From the NCBI GenBank assembly GCA_002749285.1, contig PDPR01000009.1:62001-126000 (forward strand): a stretch of DNA of 64,000 nt, given 5' to 3'. Positions 53,455 to 62,948 of the stretch are shown here, in pieces; position 1 is the first letter of the stretch, and every line of letters begins with the position of its first letter. Source of the stretch: Maribacter sp. (GTDB lineage Bacteria > Bacteroidota > Bacteroidia > Flavobacteriales > Flavobacteriaceae). Made by a program: the position numbers and the translations under genes. Under the pieces are notes generated by a model, which saw only the letters and a list, made by a program, of their open reading frames with translations, searched no databases and was not told the DNA's origin.

Positions 53455-54735
53455 ATGAAACTTTGGGACAAAGGATTTAGTACTGACAAAAAAATAGACC
53501 GTTTTACGGTAGGCAATGATCGCGAATTGGATTTGCTATTGGCAAAATATGATGTTATCGCATCAAAGGCACATGCCAAAATGTTGGGGAAAATCGGTTT
53601 ATTGACAGATTCTGAAACAACGGCCTTGGTCAATGAACTGGATGTCATTGCCGATACCATTGAAGAAGGCTCGTTCACCATCGAGGAGTCCTTTGAGGAC
53701 ATGCACTCCAAAATCGAGTTCCTACTTACTGAAAAATTAGGGGACACAGGCAAAAAAATACATACGGCCAGATCTCGAAACGATCAGGTCCTGGTTGCCA
53801 TGCACCTCTATTTAAAGAGTGAGCTGCAAGAGATAAAAAGTGGGACGGCCATACTCTTCGATCTACTAATGGATTTGGCCGAAAAACATAAGGAGGTGCT
53901 ATTACCAGGATACACACACCTACAGATTGCCATGCCTTCCTCTTTCGGGCTTTGGTTCTCTGCCTATGCCGAAAGCTTGATCGATGACCTCTATTTTATT
54001 GATGCAGCCTACAAAGTGGCAGACCAAAACCCGTTGGGTAGTGCCGCAGGTTATGGGAGTTCCTTCCCCATTGACCGTACATTCACTACCCGGGAAATGG
54101 AATTTGAAACCATGAAGTACAATGTTGTGGCAGCTCAAATGGGACGTGGCAAGATTGAGAAATCCACCGCTTTTGGCATGGGCAGTATTGCAGCGACCCT
54201 TTCCAAAATGGCCATGGATATCTGTCTCTATATGAGCCAGAATTTCAATTTTATCTCATTTCCGGATGAATTGACCACTGGCAGTAGTATTATGCCACAC
54301 AAGAAGAATCCGGATGTTTTTGAGCTGGTACGGGCCAAGTGCAACAAACTACAGGCAGTACCCAATCAATTGATCTTGATCACCAATAATTTGCCCAGTG
54401 GGTATCACAGGGACCTCCAATTGGCCAAAGAAGTGATCGTGCCTGCCATACAGGACCTAAAGGCCTGTATGGAAATCCTGACCTTTAGCCTAAAGGAAAT
54501 AAGGATCAACAACAATATTCTCGACGACCCAAAATACGACTACCTGTTCAGTGTTGATACATTGAATGAATTAGTACAAAACGGAATGCCCTTCCGGGAC
54601 GCCTACAAGAAAATGGGAATGGAAATAAACCAAGGTACCTTTACCCCAAAACGTGACATCGGCCATACCCATGAAGGCAGTTTGGGCAATCTGTGTTTGG
54701 ATGGGATTCGGGAAAAAATGAAAAAAACACTATAG
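53455..54735 (+). CDS. argH: Argininosuccinate lyase
   Basis: A 426-residue lyase splitting argininosuccinate into arginine and fumarate. The conserved blocks are TARSRNDQVLVA, LPGYTHLQIAMPSS, PLGSAAGYGSSFPIDR and the signature SSIMPHKKNPDVFE, with the catalytic Ser. The open frame reaches to 53398, but the ATG at 53455 is chosen since it begins the family sequence MKLWDKGFSTDKKIDRFT. It ends the arginine/proline operon; no terminator hairpin is visible before the next gene 35 bases on. Confidence 0.96.
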   Translation: MKLWDKGFSTDKKIDRFTVGNDRELDLLLAKYDVIASKAHAKMLGKIGLLTDSETTALVNELDVIADTIEEGSFTIEESFEDMHSKIEFLLTEKLGDTGKKIHTARSRNDQVLVAMHLYLKSELQEIKSGTAILFDLLMDLAEKHKEVLLPGYTHLQIAMPSSFGLWFSAYAESLIDDLYFIDAAYKVADQNPLGSAAGYGSSFPIDRTFTTREMEFETMKYNVVAAQMGRGKIEKSTAFGMGSIAATLSKMAMDICLYMSQNFNFISFPDELTTGSSIMPHKKNPDVFELVRAKCNKLQAVPNQLILITNNLPSGYHRDLQLAKEVIVPAIQDLKACMEILTFSLKEIRINNNILDDPKYDYLFSVDTLNELVQNGMPFRDAYKKMGMEINQGTFTPKRDIGHTHEGSLGNLCLDGIREKMKKTL

Positions 54736-54770
54736 CCTTACACAAGCTATCCACCTCTAAATAAAACAAA

Positions 54771-56375
54771 ATGAAATTGTTCCTTACAATCCTGAAAAGA
54801 CACATCCAGGTCACGACATTCCTGTTAATGGGTATTACCGGTATTTCTGCGCAGGACCTCTATCCCAAGAACGGGACTGTCGATGTGCATGATTATATTT
54901 TCAATCTCAGCTTGAACGACGAGAACAACAACATCAAGGGCGAGGCCATCATAAATGTGATGTTCAAGAGTGGTGTCGATAGATTTGTTTTGGACCTTAT
55001 TGGCAAATCCGGGGATTACGGCATGGAGGTTACCGCTGTTTTTGAGGATGGTAAATCGGCCAATTATGATTTCAAGGACAATAAAATTACCATCACCCCA
55101 TTATCCAATGGTAAGGGGGCCAAAACCTTTAAAGTTATTTATAGTGGTATCCCCAGAAAAGGACTGGTCATTGACACCACCAAGTTCGGGAGACGTTCTT
55201 TTTTCGGGGACAATTGGCCTAATTTGGCCCGTCATTGGTTGCCATCGGTAGACCACCCCTATGACAAGGCTGGTATTGAGTTCAGGGTTACGGCACCAGA
55301 GGATTATGATGTGGTTGCCACTGGTAAGAAAATAGAGGAAAGCAATCTTGGCAATGGTTTTAAACTAACCGTGTACAAAGAACCCGCACCTGTTGCCATG
55401 AAGGTCGCGACCATAGGCGTTACCAAATTCGCCAGCAAATTATTGGATATCGTCCATGGTATCCCCGTATCGGCTTGGGTATATCCTGAAAACCGTTTGG
55501 AAGGATTCTCAGATTACAAGGTGGCCTCAAAGGTCCTTGCATATTTTATTGGGAATATCGGCCCATATTCCTTTGCCAAATTGGCGAATATGCAGGCCAA
55601 GACACAGTGGGGCGGACTCGAAAATGCAGGAACCATAGCCTATTTTGAGGATTCTGTCACTGGAAAGAACACTGTTGAAGCATTGATCGCCCATGAAATC
55701 GCACACCAATGGTTCGGCAATTCGGTTACCGAGAAAAACTGGAACCATGTTTGGCTGAGCGAAGGTTTCGCTACATACTTTTCAATCTTATATTTAGAAA
55801 ATGTTTATGGGGATGAAAAACGAAAGGACGAACTGGCCTTGGACAGGAAACAAGCCATTGATTACTACAAACAGAATCCTTCCCCGATCGTTGACCTTAC
55901 CATTAAGGACCCTATGCGGGTCTTAAGTATAAACAGCTATCAAAAAGGGGGCTGGGTACTGAACATGCTTCGTTATAAATTGGGGGATGATGTATTCTGG
56001 AGGGGAATACGCGACTATTACAAAAAATATCGGAATGCCAATGTCCTGACAACTGATTTCCGTAAATGTATGGAAAAAGCTTCCGGTGGGAATCTAGAAT
56101 CCTTTTTCCAACAATGGTTGTTCACTAAGGGCCACCCTGAGATAAAATGGGATTGGAGCTATGGAAAAGGGAAGGTGAAGATCAACTTGGAACAAGTACA
56201 GAAACACCATCTTTTCAATTTCCCCCTTGAAATAGGAATCGTAAAGGATGATGAAATCCAGATTGTAAAGGTAGAAGTAGCCAAACAATCTGAAATTTTC
56301 GAGATCAGCCTAAAATCGAGTCCTGACTCCATTGTATTGGATCCTGATTATTGGCTTCTGTTCGAGGAGAGATAA
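54771..56375 (+). CDS. Exported M1 family zinc aminopeptidase
   Basis: A 534-residue peptidase with an N-terminal signal (up to GISAQ). The catalytic domain has the zinc site HEIAHQWFGNS (His308, His312) with Glu331 (LSEGFATYF), and the N-terminal recognition motif GGLENAGT (GxMEN). It should release N-terminal residues from peptides in the periplasm. It is shorter than most M1 enzymes (600-900), lacking the long C-terminal helical domain, although WNHVWLSEG and FRKCMEKASG show the core is complete. Its neighbours are argH upstream and the pseudouridine synthase downstream (convergent). Confidence 0.93.
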   Translation: MKLFLTILKRHIQVTTFLLMGITGISAQDLYPKNGTVDVHDYIFNLSLNDENNNIKGEAIINVMFKSGVDRFVLDLIGKSGDYGMEVTAVFEDGKSANYDFKDNKITITPLSNGKGAKTFKVIYSGIPRKGLVIDTTKFGRRSFFGDNWPNLARHWLPSVDHPYDKAGIEFRVTAPEDYDVVATGKKIEESNLGNGFKLTVYKEPAPVAMKVATIGVTKFASKLLDIVHGIPVSAWVYPENRLEGFSDYKVASKVLAYFIGNIGPYSFAKLANMQAKTQWGGLENAGTIAYFEDSVTGKNTVEALIAHEIAHQWFGNSVTEKNWNHVWLSEGFATYFSILYLENVYGDEKRKDELALDRKQAIDYYKQNPSPIVDLTIKDPMRVLSINSYQKGGWVLNMLRYKLGDDVFWRGIRDYYKKYRNANVLTTDFRKCMEKASGGNLESFFQQWLFTKGHPEIKWDWSYGKGKVKINLEQVQKHHLFNFPLEIGIVKDDEIQIVKVEVAKQSEIFEISLKSSPDSIVLDPDYWLLFEER

Positions 56376-56437
56376 AGCCGAAAGGACCATTTCAAGAACA
56401 GTACAAATTCAGCGGACGATTACAATAAGGGAAAAAC

Positions 56438-57280
56438 CTAACGAACCATACCAAGGTTAATGACCTCCTGTTCGGTCAGAAACCTCCAATGCCCTCTAGG
56501 AAGGTCCTTCTTGGTCAGCCCTGCATAAGAAACCCGGTCTATTCTGACCACTTCATATTCCAAATGCCCGAAAATACGTTCAACGATCTTGTGCCTTGAA
56601 CTGTATATCTCGATCCCTACTTCGTTCTTTGGGGCATTATCAATAAAGCTGATCTCTTGGACACGAACCGTTTTCCCATCCAAAACGACCCCTTCCTGTA
56701 TTTTCTTCAAATCGGCACTGCGAAGTTCACGGTTCAAAACAACATGGTATATTTTGCGAAGACCATTTTTAGGGCTCTTCAATCTTTTGGTCATATCACC
56801 GTCATTGGTAAACAGTAAAAGTCCGGTTTCCTCCTTACCCATCTTGTCCACAGGTAACAATTTCGATTTTGAGGCATTTGAAATCAAACCGTTCACATTC
56901 CGTTTTCCCCTTTCATCACGAACCGTGGTAGAGAAACCCTTGGGCTTATTGAGCAATACATATTCCTTCTTTTCAGGACTAAGCAAGCGTCCATCGAATT
57001 TTACGCTATCTGTCTTTTTGACCTTATATCCCATTTCGGTTATGGCCTTGCCATTAACAGTAACATTGCCCGCTGCGATATAGATATCGGCATCCCTTCG
57101 AGAACAGACCCCTGAATTGGCCACATACTTGTTTAATCGGATCATATCGGGGTCTGACGGTTCCTGGGGCTCGGTACGTTTTTTAATCGGTGAATTGCCC
57201 CTAACGTGCCTCTTTCTAAAAGCACCCCCTTGATGACGTCCTGATGCCTTACCGTCCTTGTTCGAACATGACCTTCCCAT
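56438..57280 (-). CDS. RsuA/RluB-type pseudouridine synthase with catalytic Asp missing
   Basis: A 280-residue protein. The first 45 residues are basic and disordered (HQGGAFRKRHVRGNS), followed by an S4 RNA-binding domain (IRLNKYVANSGVCSRRDAD, 47-65) and a pseudouridine synthase domain. The normal catalytic motif is PVGRLDxxTxGLLL; here it reads PVDKMGKEETGLLL (residues 143-156), so the Asp expected at 148 is Gly and the only Asp is at 145. The S4 domain and the strand KIYHVVLNREL are otherwise intact. It may be inactive as a synthase and act as an RNA-binding protein, or use another residue. The region was checked on the nucleotide sequence (GAC AAG ATG GGT). Confidence 0.88.
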   Translation of the reverse strand: MGRSCSNKDGKASGRHQGGAFRKRHVRGNSPIKKRTEPQEPSDPDMIRLNKYVANSGVCSRRDADIYIAAGNVTVNGKAITEMGYKVKKTDSVKFDGRLLSPEKKEYVLLNKPKGFSTTVRDERGKRNVNGLISNASKSKLLPVDKMGKEETGLLLFTNDGDMTKRLKSPKNGLRKIYHVVLNRELRSADLKKIQEGVVLDGKTVRVQEISFIDNAPKNEVGIEIYSSRHKIVERIFGHLEYEVVRIDRVSYAGLTKKDLPRGHWRFLTEQEVINLGMVR

Positions 57281-57402
57281 AACCTTCCTGTTTTTTGCAA
57301 AGGTAGTAAAATGGTTCTGTGCCTTGGAAAGGAATCGTATTTAAAAATAATTCGAGGCCCAACTATGGATCGTCGTTCCCGATTGAGACCCAAGATGTGG
57401 TG

Positions 57403-57434
57403 AACAAAAAAACCTCTTTATCAATTAGAGGTTT
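57403..57434 (-). terminator. Rho-independent terminator after the UbiA-type gene
   Basis: On the minus strand AAACCTCT (57427-57434 reversed) and AGAGGTTT form an 8-bp stem followed by a T-run. It is about 135 bases past the prenyltransferase stop and ends the second mevalonate block. Confidence 0.75.
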
Positions 57435-57568
57435 CAAAACCCATTTCCCATGGAACCTGAAATCCAGGTGATGGATCCTACAGGAAGCCATGATGGTCAG
57501 GTAGCGCTTATGACATCCCTATCCAATCCACACAGGGAACCATCTGGGCAGGGCTACTATATCACCTA

Positions 57569-58474
57569 TTACAAAATACGGTTCAATACCAGGTCAATAT
57601 CGATCAATAGAATACTGAAAACCCCTAGAACAATAATCAGCTTTAAAATATTATGCAGCCAAACATAATGGAACTTCGTCCTCGATTTCCATAAGAGAAC
57701 AAGAAAAACCCCTATGAAAAAGATACATGCCATAAAATAAAGGTACATATAACCTACATCGAAATTATTGATGAGCAAAAGTGATGGGATAAGGGTCAAT
57801 AGAATTAAAATGGTAATCGTTGTTTTGGAGACCCTTTCCCCGTACAATATCGGAATCGTCTTATAATCATGGGCCAGATCACCGGCAATATTCTCAAGAT
57901 CCTTGATCATTTCCCTCGACAATATCAATAGGAAAAGGAATATGGCGTGCACGAATATGACCGTATCAAAATTCCTGTAGTATACAAATACCGCAAAAAA
58001 GGGTGCAATGGCCAGTGTTGCTGAAATAAAATTACCGAAAAAAGGTATTTTCTTTAGTTTATGGGAATATAACCAAATGCCGAAAATATAAGCTGAGAAA
58101 AACAAAACCGCCCTAAAGGATACATAGCTTGCGAAAAATACAGAGAGGAAATTAAGGGTAAAATAAGCCGAGAGTTTTGTGCGCTGCCCCACTAACCGAT
58201 CAAGCGTGCTCTTTCTAGGTTTGTTTATCAGGTCTTTCTCCGAATCATAAAAACTGTTGATGATATATCCGCCGGCGATAACCAAGGCAGAGGATAGTAC
58301 AATACAAAAAAGATCAAGACCAAAGACTACACTTCGCAATGGAAGTTGAGGTGCAAGAATATAGATTGAGGCCAAATACTGGGCCAAAACGATGATCAGG
58401 ATATTGTGGCCCCTAACAATAGAGAACAAGCTCAACAACTTAAGTAATAAGAGCTTATCCTTTCTGCGAAGCAT
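57569..58474 (-). CDS. UbiA-family prenyltransferase, geranylgeranylglycerol-phosphate geranylgeranyltransferase-like
   Basis: A 301-residue membrane protein with about eight helices. The first acidic motif is NSFYDSEKDLINKP and the second EMIKDLENIAGDLAHDY, holding the Mg-prenyl-diphosphate-binding Asp residues. The second motif is of the type seen in enzymes that add a second prenyl group to prenylglycerol phosphate, as in archaeal ether lipids; Bacteroidota have such homologues. Chlorophyll or quinone UbiA enzymes are alternatives. It follows the mevalonate kinase-like gene by 10 bases, which supports prenyl-lipid synthesis. Confidence 0.82.
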   Translation of the reverse strand: MLRRKDKLLLLKLLSLFSIVRGHNILIIVLAQYLASIYILAPQLPLRSVVFGLDLFCIVLSSALVIAGGYIINSFYDSEKDLINKPRKSTLDRLVGQRTKLSAYFTLNFLSVFFASYVSFRAVLFFSAYIFGIWLYSHKLKKIPFFGNFISATLAIAPFFAVFVYYRNFDTVIFVHAIFLFLLILSREMIKDLENIAGDLAHDYKTIPILYGERVSKTTITILILLTLIPSLLLINNFDVGYMYLYFMACIFFIGVFLVLLWKSRTKFHYVWLHNILKLIIVLGVFSILLIDIDLVLNRIL

Positions 58475-58484
58475 GTGTGCGGTC

Positions 58485-59423
58485 TTAGAAGTTATAGACT
58501 ACCTCCAATTCATAATCCTTGAGTACATTCCTTGCCTTATCTATATCCTGGGTAAAGCCCAGAATATAGCCACCGCCACCCGAACCACAAAGTTTAAGAT
58601 AGTAATCGTTGGTTTCTATGCCCTGTTGCCAAAGTTGATGGAACTTTGCCGGGATCATAGGTTTGAAATTGTCAAGGACTACATGGGACAGTTGCTTTAA
58701 ATTGCCGAAAAGTGACTTGACATTGCCACTGATGAAATCATCCACACAGGCATCGGTATGCTTAATGAACTGGTTCTTTAGCATTTTACGAAAACCTTCC
58801 TGTTTCATGTTCTCCATGAACAATTGGACCATAGGTGCTGTTTCTCCCGTGGCGCCACTATCCAATAAGAATACGGCTCCTTTTCCCTCCTTGTTTTGGG
58901 AAGGTATACTGGTAGATTCGATATCATCCTTGGAATTGATAAGTATGGGCAGGCTCAAATAACTGTTCAATGGGTCCAGCCCTGATGACTTACCATGGAA
59001 AAAAGATTCCATTTTCCCAAAGATGTCCTTTAGGCGTAGTAGTTTTTCACGGGTCAAGTTCTCAAGAACCGTAATCTTGTCCAATGCATATTTATCATAG
59101 ATGGCAGCGACCAAGGCACCACTACTGCCCACCCCATAACCTTGTGGGATAGAGCTATCGAAATACATCCCGTTGGCCACATCGTTCCTTAATTTTTCAA
59201 AATCAAAAGAGACCAGGTCAGGTTCCTTATCCACAACATCCTCAAAATAGACAATGAAATCCCTTAAACAACCATTCGACTCCAAGGCCTCTTCGGAAAG
59301 GTTTGTGCCCTTCTTCAAGGCTCCCTTAAAAAAATTATAGGGAATGGAAAGTCCTTTGGAATCCTTGATGATGCCATACTCCCCGAATAGAAGGATTTTA
59401 GAATAAAATAACGGTCCTTTCAT
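58485..59423 (-). CDS. GHMP kinase, mevalonate kinase-like
   Basis: A 312-residue GHMP kinase. Motif 1 is FYSKILLFGEYGII (residues 6-19), the phosphate loop GYGVGSSGAL is at 95-104, Glu139 is in KMESFFHG and the catalytic-type Asp150 is in SSGLDPLNSY. The last motif is LCGSGGGGYILGF. Motif order and the HGKSSGLDP segment are like mevalonate kinase rather than homoserine or galactokinase. The gene is in line with the decarboxylase (upstream) and the prenyltransferase (downstream), so 5-phosphomevalonate is its likely product. Confidence 0.85.
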   Translation of the reverse strand: MKGPLFYSKILLFGEYGIIKDSKGLSIPYNFFKGALKKGTNLSEEALESNGCLRDFIVYFEDVVDKEPDLVSFDFEKLRNDVANGMYFDSSIPQGYGVGSSGALVAAIYDKYALDKITVLENLTREKLLRLKDIFGKMESFFHGKSSGLDPLNSYLSLPILINSKDDIESTSIPSQNKEGKGAVFLLDSGATGETAPMVQLFMENMKQEGFRKMLKNQFIKHTDACVDDFISGNVKSLFGNLKQLSHVVLDNFKPMIPAKFHQLWQQGIETNDYYLKLCGSGGGGYILGFTQDIDKARNVLKDYELEVVYNF

Positions 59424-59553
59424 AGTAAAAATTAAGAATCAATAGGTAAGCGTAAAAATCAGCCTGTTGCCAATTTCAATAATCGATCTTACCAAGAAAC
59501 GGTTTGGCCAAATTTCGTCCATTCCTTTGACAAACGTTGTTTATCCCTATAAA

Positions 59554-60651
59554 TTATGAATCATAAGGTAATAATCTTTTAGCCCCAGAACCAATTCTGT
59601 CGCAAATATACTGTCCGTTTTCGCAATATGCAACCAACTCATCCTTAATAAACCGGTGTACTTTCGCCTTTTCTTCTTTCGGGTATAGTACATGCACATT
59701 CGCACCGGCATCCAGGGTAAAGCACAAATGGGTGTTCGAGGAAGCCCTAAATGCCCAGATTTCCCCAATGATCTTCAAGGTATTCGGTCTCATCAGTATA
59801 AAATAAGGCATGCTGGTCATCATCATAGCGTGCAAGGTCAGTGCCTCGCTTTCTACAATCCGTATAAAACCGTCGAGATCCCCGGTTGCAAAAACCTTCT
59901 TGAGTTCCGCGATATTCCCGTGTGCTTGTGTAAAGCGTTGCCCCGCAAAAGGGTGTTCATGCATTAAATTGTGGCCTACAGTGCTACTTACCTGTTTCTG
60001 TCCCTTGTCCACCAATAAAATAGTGTCGTGGTACCCATGGAACACTTCATGGACTTGATAGGGGTATTTAATGGCAAATAAATCCGAGCTGCCCACAATA
60101 CCCTTATGGTCTCCCCATTGGATCAAATCGCCTTCTATACTACGACAGGCACTCCCAGATCCCAAGCGGGCCAAAAAAGAGGCCTTTCGCCGAAAATAAC
60201 CATCATCCATTCCCGGCCCTAACTGCTTCTCGATATGCATAAGTCCCAAGGCCAATGCGGCCATACCACTTGCCGAAGAAGCTATACCGCTGCTATGGGG
60301 AAATGAATTGGAGGTTTCGATCTTTAGATGATACTCCCTTAAAAAAGGGATGTAGTTCCCGATACGACTGAAAAACGCCTCTATTTTAGGCCTAAAATCG
60401 GGCTTTGGCCTTCCTTCGAACAACAATTCATAAGAGAAACCAGTTCCTTTTTCCTTTCGTCTTGAATAGGTTATCGAAGTGGTTGTCGCACAAGCATCCA
60501 ATGTAAAACTGAGGGAAGGGTTGGCGGGTATCTGATCCGCCTTTTTGCCCCAATATTTTATCAAGGCAATATTGCTGGGGGCCTTATAGGTAACCTTCCC
60601 TTCCTCTACCATTATGGTATATTCTGCAGGGAGGAATTCTGTATACGTCAT
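59554..60651 (-). CDS. mvaD: Diphosphomevalonate decarboxylase
   Basis: A 365-residue GHMP-fold enzyme that makes isopentenyl diphosphate with ATP. Hallmarks are SNIALIKYWGKK, SFPHSSGIASSASGMAALAL, LGSGSACRSIEGDLIQWG and the C-terminal CFTLDAGANVHVLY, whose Asp is the catalytic base. The frame extends to 60669, but the ATG at 60651 is chosen because it gives the usual N-terminus and sits nine bases past the predicted start of transcription. It is the first gene of the second mevalonate block. Confidence 0.95.
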   Translation of the reverse strand: MTYTEFLPAEYTIMVEEGKVTYKAPSNIALIKYWGKKADQIPANPSLSFTLDACATTTSITYSRRKEKGTGFSYELLFEGRPKPDFRPKIEAFFSRIGNYIPFLREYHLKIETSNSFPHSSGIASSASGMAALALGLMHIEKQLGPGMDDGYFRRKASFLARLGSGSACRSIEGDLIQWGDHKGIVGSSDLFAIKYPYQVHEVFHGYHDTILLVDKGQKQVSSTVGHNLMHEHPFAGQRFTQAHGNIAELKKVFATGDLDGFIRIVESEALTLHAMMMTSMPYFILMRPNTLKIIGEIWAFRASSNTHLCFTLDAGANVHVLYPKEEKAKVHRFIKDELVAYCENGQYICDRIGSGAKRLLPYDS

Positions 60652-60666
60652 TAAATATAATTTACA

Positions 60667-60674
60667 CAAAGATA
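60667..60674 (-). promoter_or_regulatory. Likely -7 box for the mvaD block
   Basis: On the minus strand TATCTTTG, an exact match to TAnnTTTG and identical to the box before mvaA, giving a very short leader. No -33 box was recognised. Confidence 0.45.
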
Positions 60675-60838
60675 GTTTTTAAGTGGGTTGGTTGTATCCC
60701 CAATGGATTCAATACCCGTTTTAGGGGTGGTGGCAAACCAAATGGTTGACCCGCCTCCTTATACAAACCTGGCACCAATCCGCCAACATCCCATTCATAG
60801 AGCACAAAGTGTTCCCCACACTCGCCACGGATACCCTT

Positions 60839-62131
60839 TCAGCAGGACAGATCATTTGAGATCGCCATAGCCGCAAGATAGCCCCCTGTCCAGGCATTCT
60901 GGAAATTGAACCCTCCGGTAATGGCATCCACGTTGATGACCTCCCCGGCAAGATAGAGTCCTTTACAGATTTTACTTTCGTAGGTCTTGAAATTGATTTC
61001 CTTCAGATCAACCCCTCCTGCAGTTACAAACTCATCTTTAAAAACACTTTTACCTTCCACCATAAACCTACAATTGGTCAATTGATCGGCAAGGTGCTGT
61101 AATTTTTCCTTGGTCATTTCGGCCCATTTATCATCTTTGGCTATACCGGAAGCACTTACCAGACCCGCCCATAACCGTTTGGGGATTTCAACCGCTTTCG
61201 TACGCATAACCGTTTTCTTGGCCTCGACCTCCTTCACCTCCATCAACAAGGGTAAAACCGAAGCCTTATGGTATTCTGGAAGCCAATTGACCTGGATGGT
61301 GAAATGATATTTGAAATCGTGCAATAAAAAAGCGCCCAAGGCGGACAATCTTAATATGGCCGGGCCACTTAAGCCCCAATGTGTGATGAGCAATGGGCCT
61401 TCTGCACTGAAAAGGACCCTCTCTTTTTTCTTGCTTTTAAGGTCCACGGCAATATTGGGTCTGAAGGCATGTTTGGGAAGCACATCGACCTTAGCTATTG
61501 CACTAACACCTTGTATCCCGGAAATACGCCCATCCTTTATATTGAAAGTGAACAAGGACGGTACGGGAGATACGATAGTATGGCCCAATCCCTCCAACAA
61601 TTTCCAGATTTTCGGGTTACTTCCAGAAGCTATCAATAACCTCTTACAGGAATACTCTTTTTTTACGGTAGTGACTTTCCATACCACGTCCTGACCTTCC
61701 CTTGTTCCAGATTCAATTGCGGTAACCGAACTTTGCCGGTAGACCATAATACCCAGACGGTCTATCTCACCCAAAAAGCAATCTATGATCGATTGGGAGG
61801 AATTGGATACAGGAAAGACCCTACCATCATCCTCTGTTTTTAGGGGAACGCCCCTGCTTTCAAAAAACTGCCTTGTTTCTTTTGGGCCATGGGCATAAAA
61901 AGGACCTATAAGCTCTTTGGCTCCCCTTGGGTAGTTCTTGGCCAGGGCCATAGGGTCAGATTCCCCATTGGTGACATTGCATCGACCCCCTCCAGAAATA
62001 CTGACTTTCTTTAGGACTTCCTTGCCCTTTTCGAATATCGCTATCTTAAGACCGGGATTTGCCTCTGCAATATGGATCGCGGCATAGAATCCTGATGCTC
62101 CCCCACCGATTATGATTACATCGAACATCAA
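60839..62131 (-). CDS. HI0933/TIGR00275-type flavoprotein
   Basis: A 430-residue FAD-binding protein. The N-terminal Rossmann motif is VIIIGGGASGFYAAIHIAEA (residues 5-24), followed by the family signature VSISGGGRCNVTN. The C-terminal motif GLYLAGEVINVDAITGGFNF contains the FAD-contact segment. Members were long named aminoacetone oxidase-like; some reduce steroids or other small molecules, but the substrate here is not known. Its start overlaps the GDPD stop by ATGA, so these two are co-translated. Confidence 0.9.
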   Translation of the reverse strand: MMFDVIIIGGGASGFYAAIHIAEANPGLKIAIFEKGKEVLKKVSISGGGRCNVTNGESDPMALAKNYPRGAKELIGPFYAHGPKETRQFFESRGVPLKTEDDGRVFPVSNSSQSIIDCFLGEIDRLGIMVYRQSSVTAIESGTREGQDVVWKVTTVKKEYSCKRLLIASGSNPKIWKLLEGLGHTIVSPVPSLFTFNIKDGRISGIQGVSAIAKVDVLPKHAFRPNIAVDLKSKKKERVLFSAEGPLLITHWGLSGPAILRLSALGAFLLHDFKYHFTIQVNWLPEYHKASVLPLLMEVKEVEAKKTVMRTKAVEIPKRLWAGLVSASGIAKDDKWAEMTKEKLQHLADQLTNCRFMVEGKSVFKDEFVTAGGVDLKEINFKTYESKICKGLYLAGEVINVDAITGGFNFQNAWTGGYLAAMAISNDLSC

Positions 62132-62883
62132 TTGACCCTCTCTGGATAATTTGTGATAATACCATCGACACCCAATGACCTAACAAGGTCTATATCCCCT
62201 GGTTCATTGACCGTCCACGTGTAAATTTTAAATCCCGCATCCTTGATCTTCCTGACCGAATCCAGATCCAGATCTTTGAAATCCGGGTTGATCGCCTCGG
62301 CATTCAATTCCTTGGCAACGGCAATGGCATCTACAGGGTCATCATCCGTTAAAACAGCTATCGGGATATCCTTATTGAATTTCCTCATAGATTTCAATTC
62401 GTCCCAGTTAAAACTGGATATTATGAATTTATCCAAATCCCAACCCCTTCTTCCCATAAATACATTGACAATCATATTCACCCTATCAGCGGTCCCTGCC
62501 CCTTTGAGTTCGATATTCAATCGAACATCATCATCCAGCACATCCATAACATCCTGAAGCAACGGGATGGGATGGTTACCCTCGAGCATCATTTTTTTTA
62601 CATAAAAAATATCGTAATCCTCAATTTTCCCACTTAAATCGGTCAGACGATCTACGGTCTCGTCATGGAAAACGACGATTTCCCCACTTTTGATCTTGAA
62701 CACATCTATCTCGATCATATCGACCCCAAGCTCCAAGGCCTTCCGTACCGAGGCTACGGTGTTTTCCATTTCGTGACCCATCGCCCCACGGTGACCGATC
62801 ACCAAGGGCTTGCCATTCATTTTGCAACTTTGGGTCATTATCAATGACAATAGGAGTAAAGAACAAGTAATTGGTTTTTTCAT
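62128..62883 (-). CDS. Glycerophosphodiester phosphodiesterase (lipoprotein)
   Basis: A 251-residue protein with a lipobox (TQSCKM, Cys20), so lipid-anchored in the periplasm. The GDPD core is intact: GHRGAMGHEMENTVASV (residues 30-46), the metal site EIDVFKIKSGEIVVFHD and the C-terminal IYTWTVNEPGDI and GVDGIITNYPERV. It hydrolyses glycerophosphodiesters to glycerol-3-phosphate and an alcohol. Upstream by 65 bases is the truncated GH13 gene on the same strand. Length is on the short side of the family but complete. Confidence 0.92.
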   Translation of the reverse strand: MKKPITCSLLLLSLIMTQSCKMNGKPLVIGHRGAMGHEMENTVASVRKALELGVDMIEIDVFKIKSGEIVVFHDETVDRLTDLSGKIEDYDIFYVKKMMLEGNHPIPLLQDVMDVLDDDVRLNIELKGAGTADRVNMIVNVFMGRRGWDLDKFIISSFNWDELKSMRKFNKDIPIAVLTDDDPVDAIAVAKELNAEAINPDFKDLDLDSVRKIKDAGFKIYTWTVNEPGDIDLVRSLGVDGIITNYPERVN

Positions 62884-62948
62884 TTAATCGTATTCGAATT
62901 AATTCCCATTACATAGGTAAGATATGTTTTATGACCAAAAAACATTTT

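Noticed and set aside
57142..57393. An 83-codon frame overlapping the start of the pseudouridine synthase gene
   Set aside because: Different frame on the same strand; no coding features.
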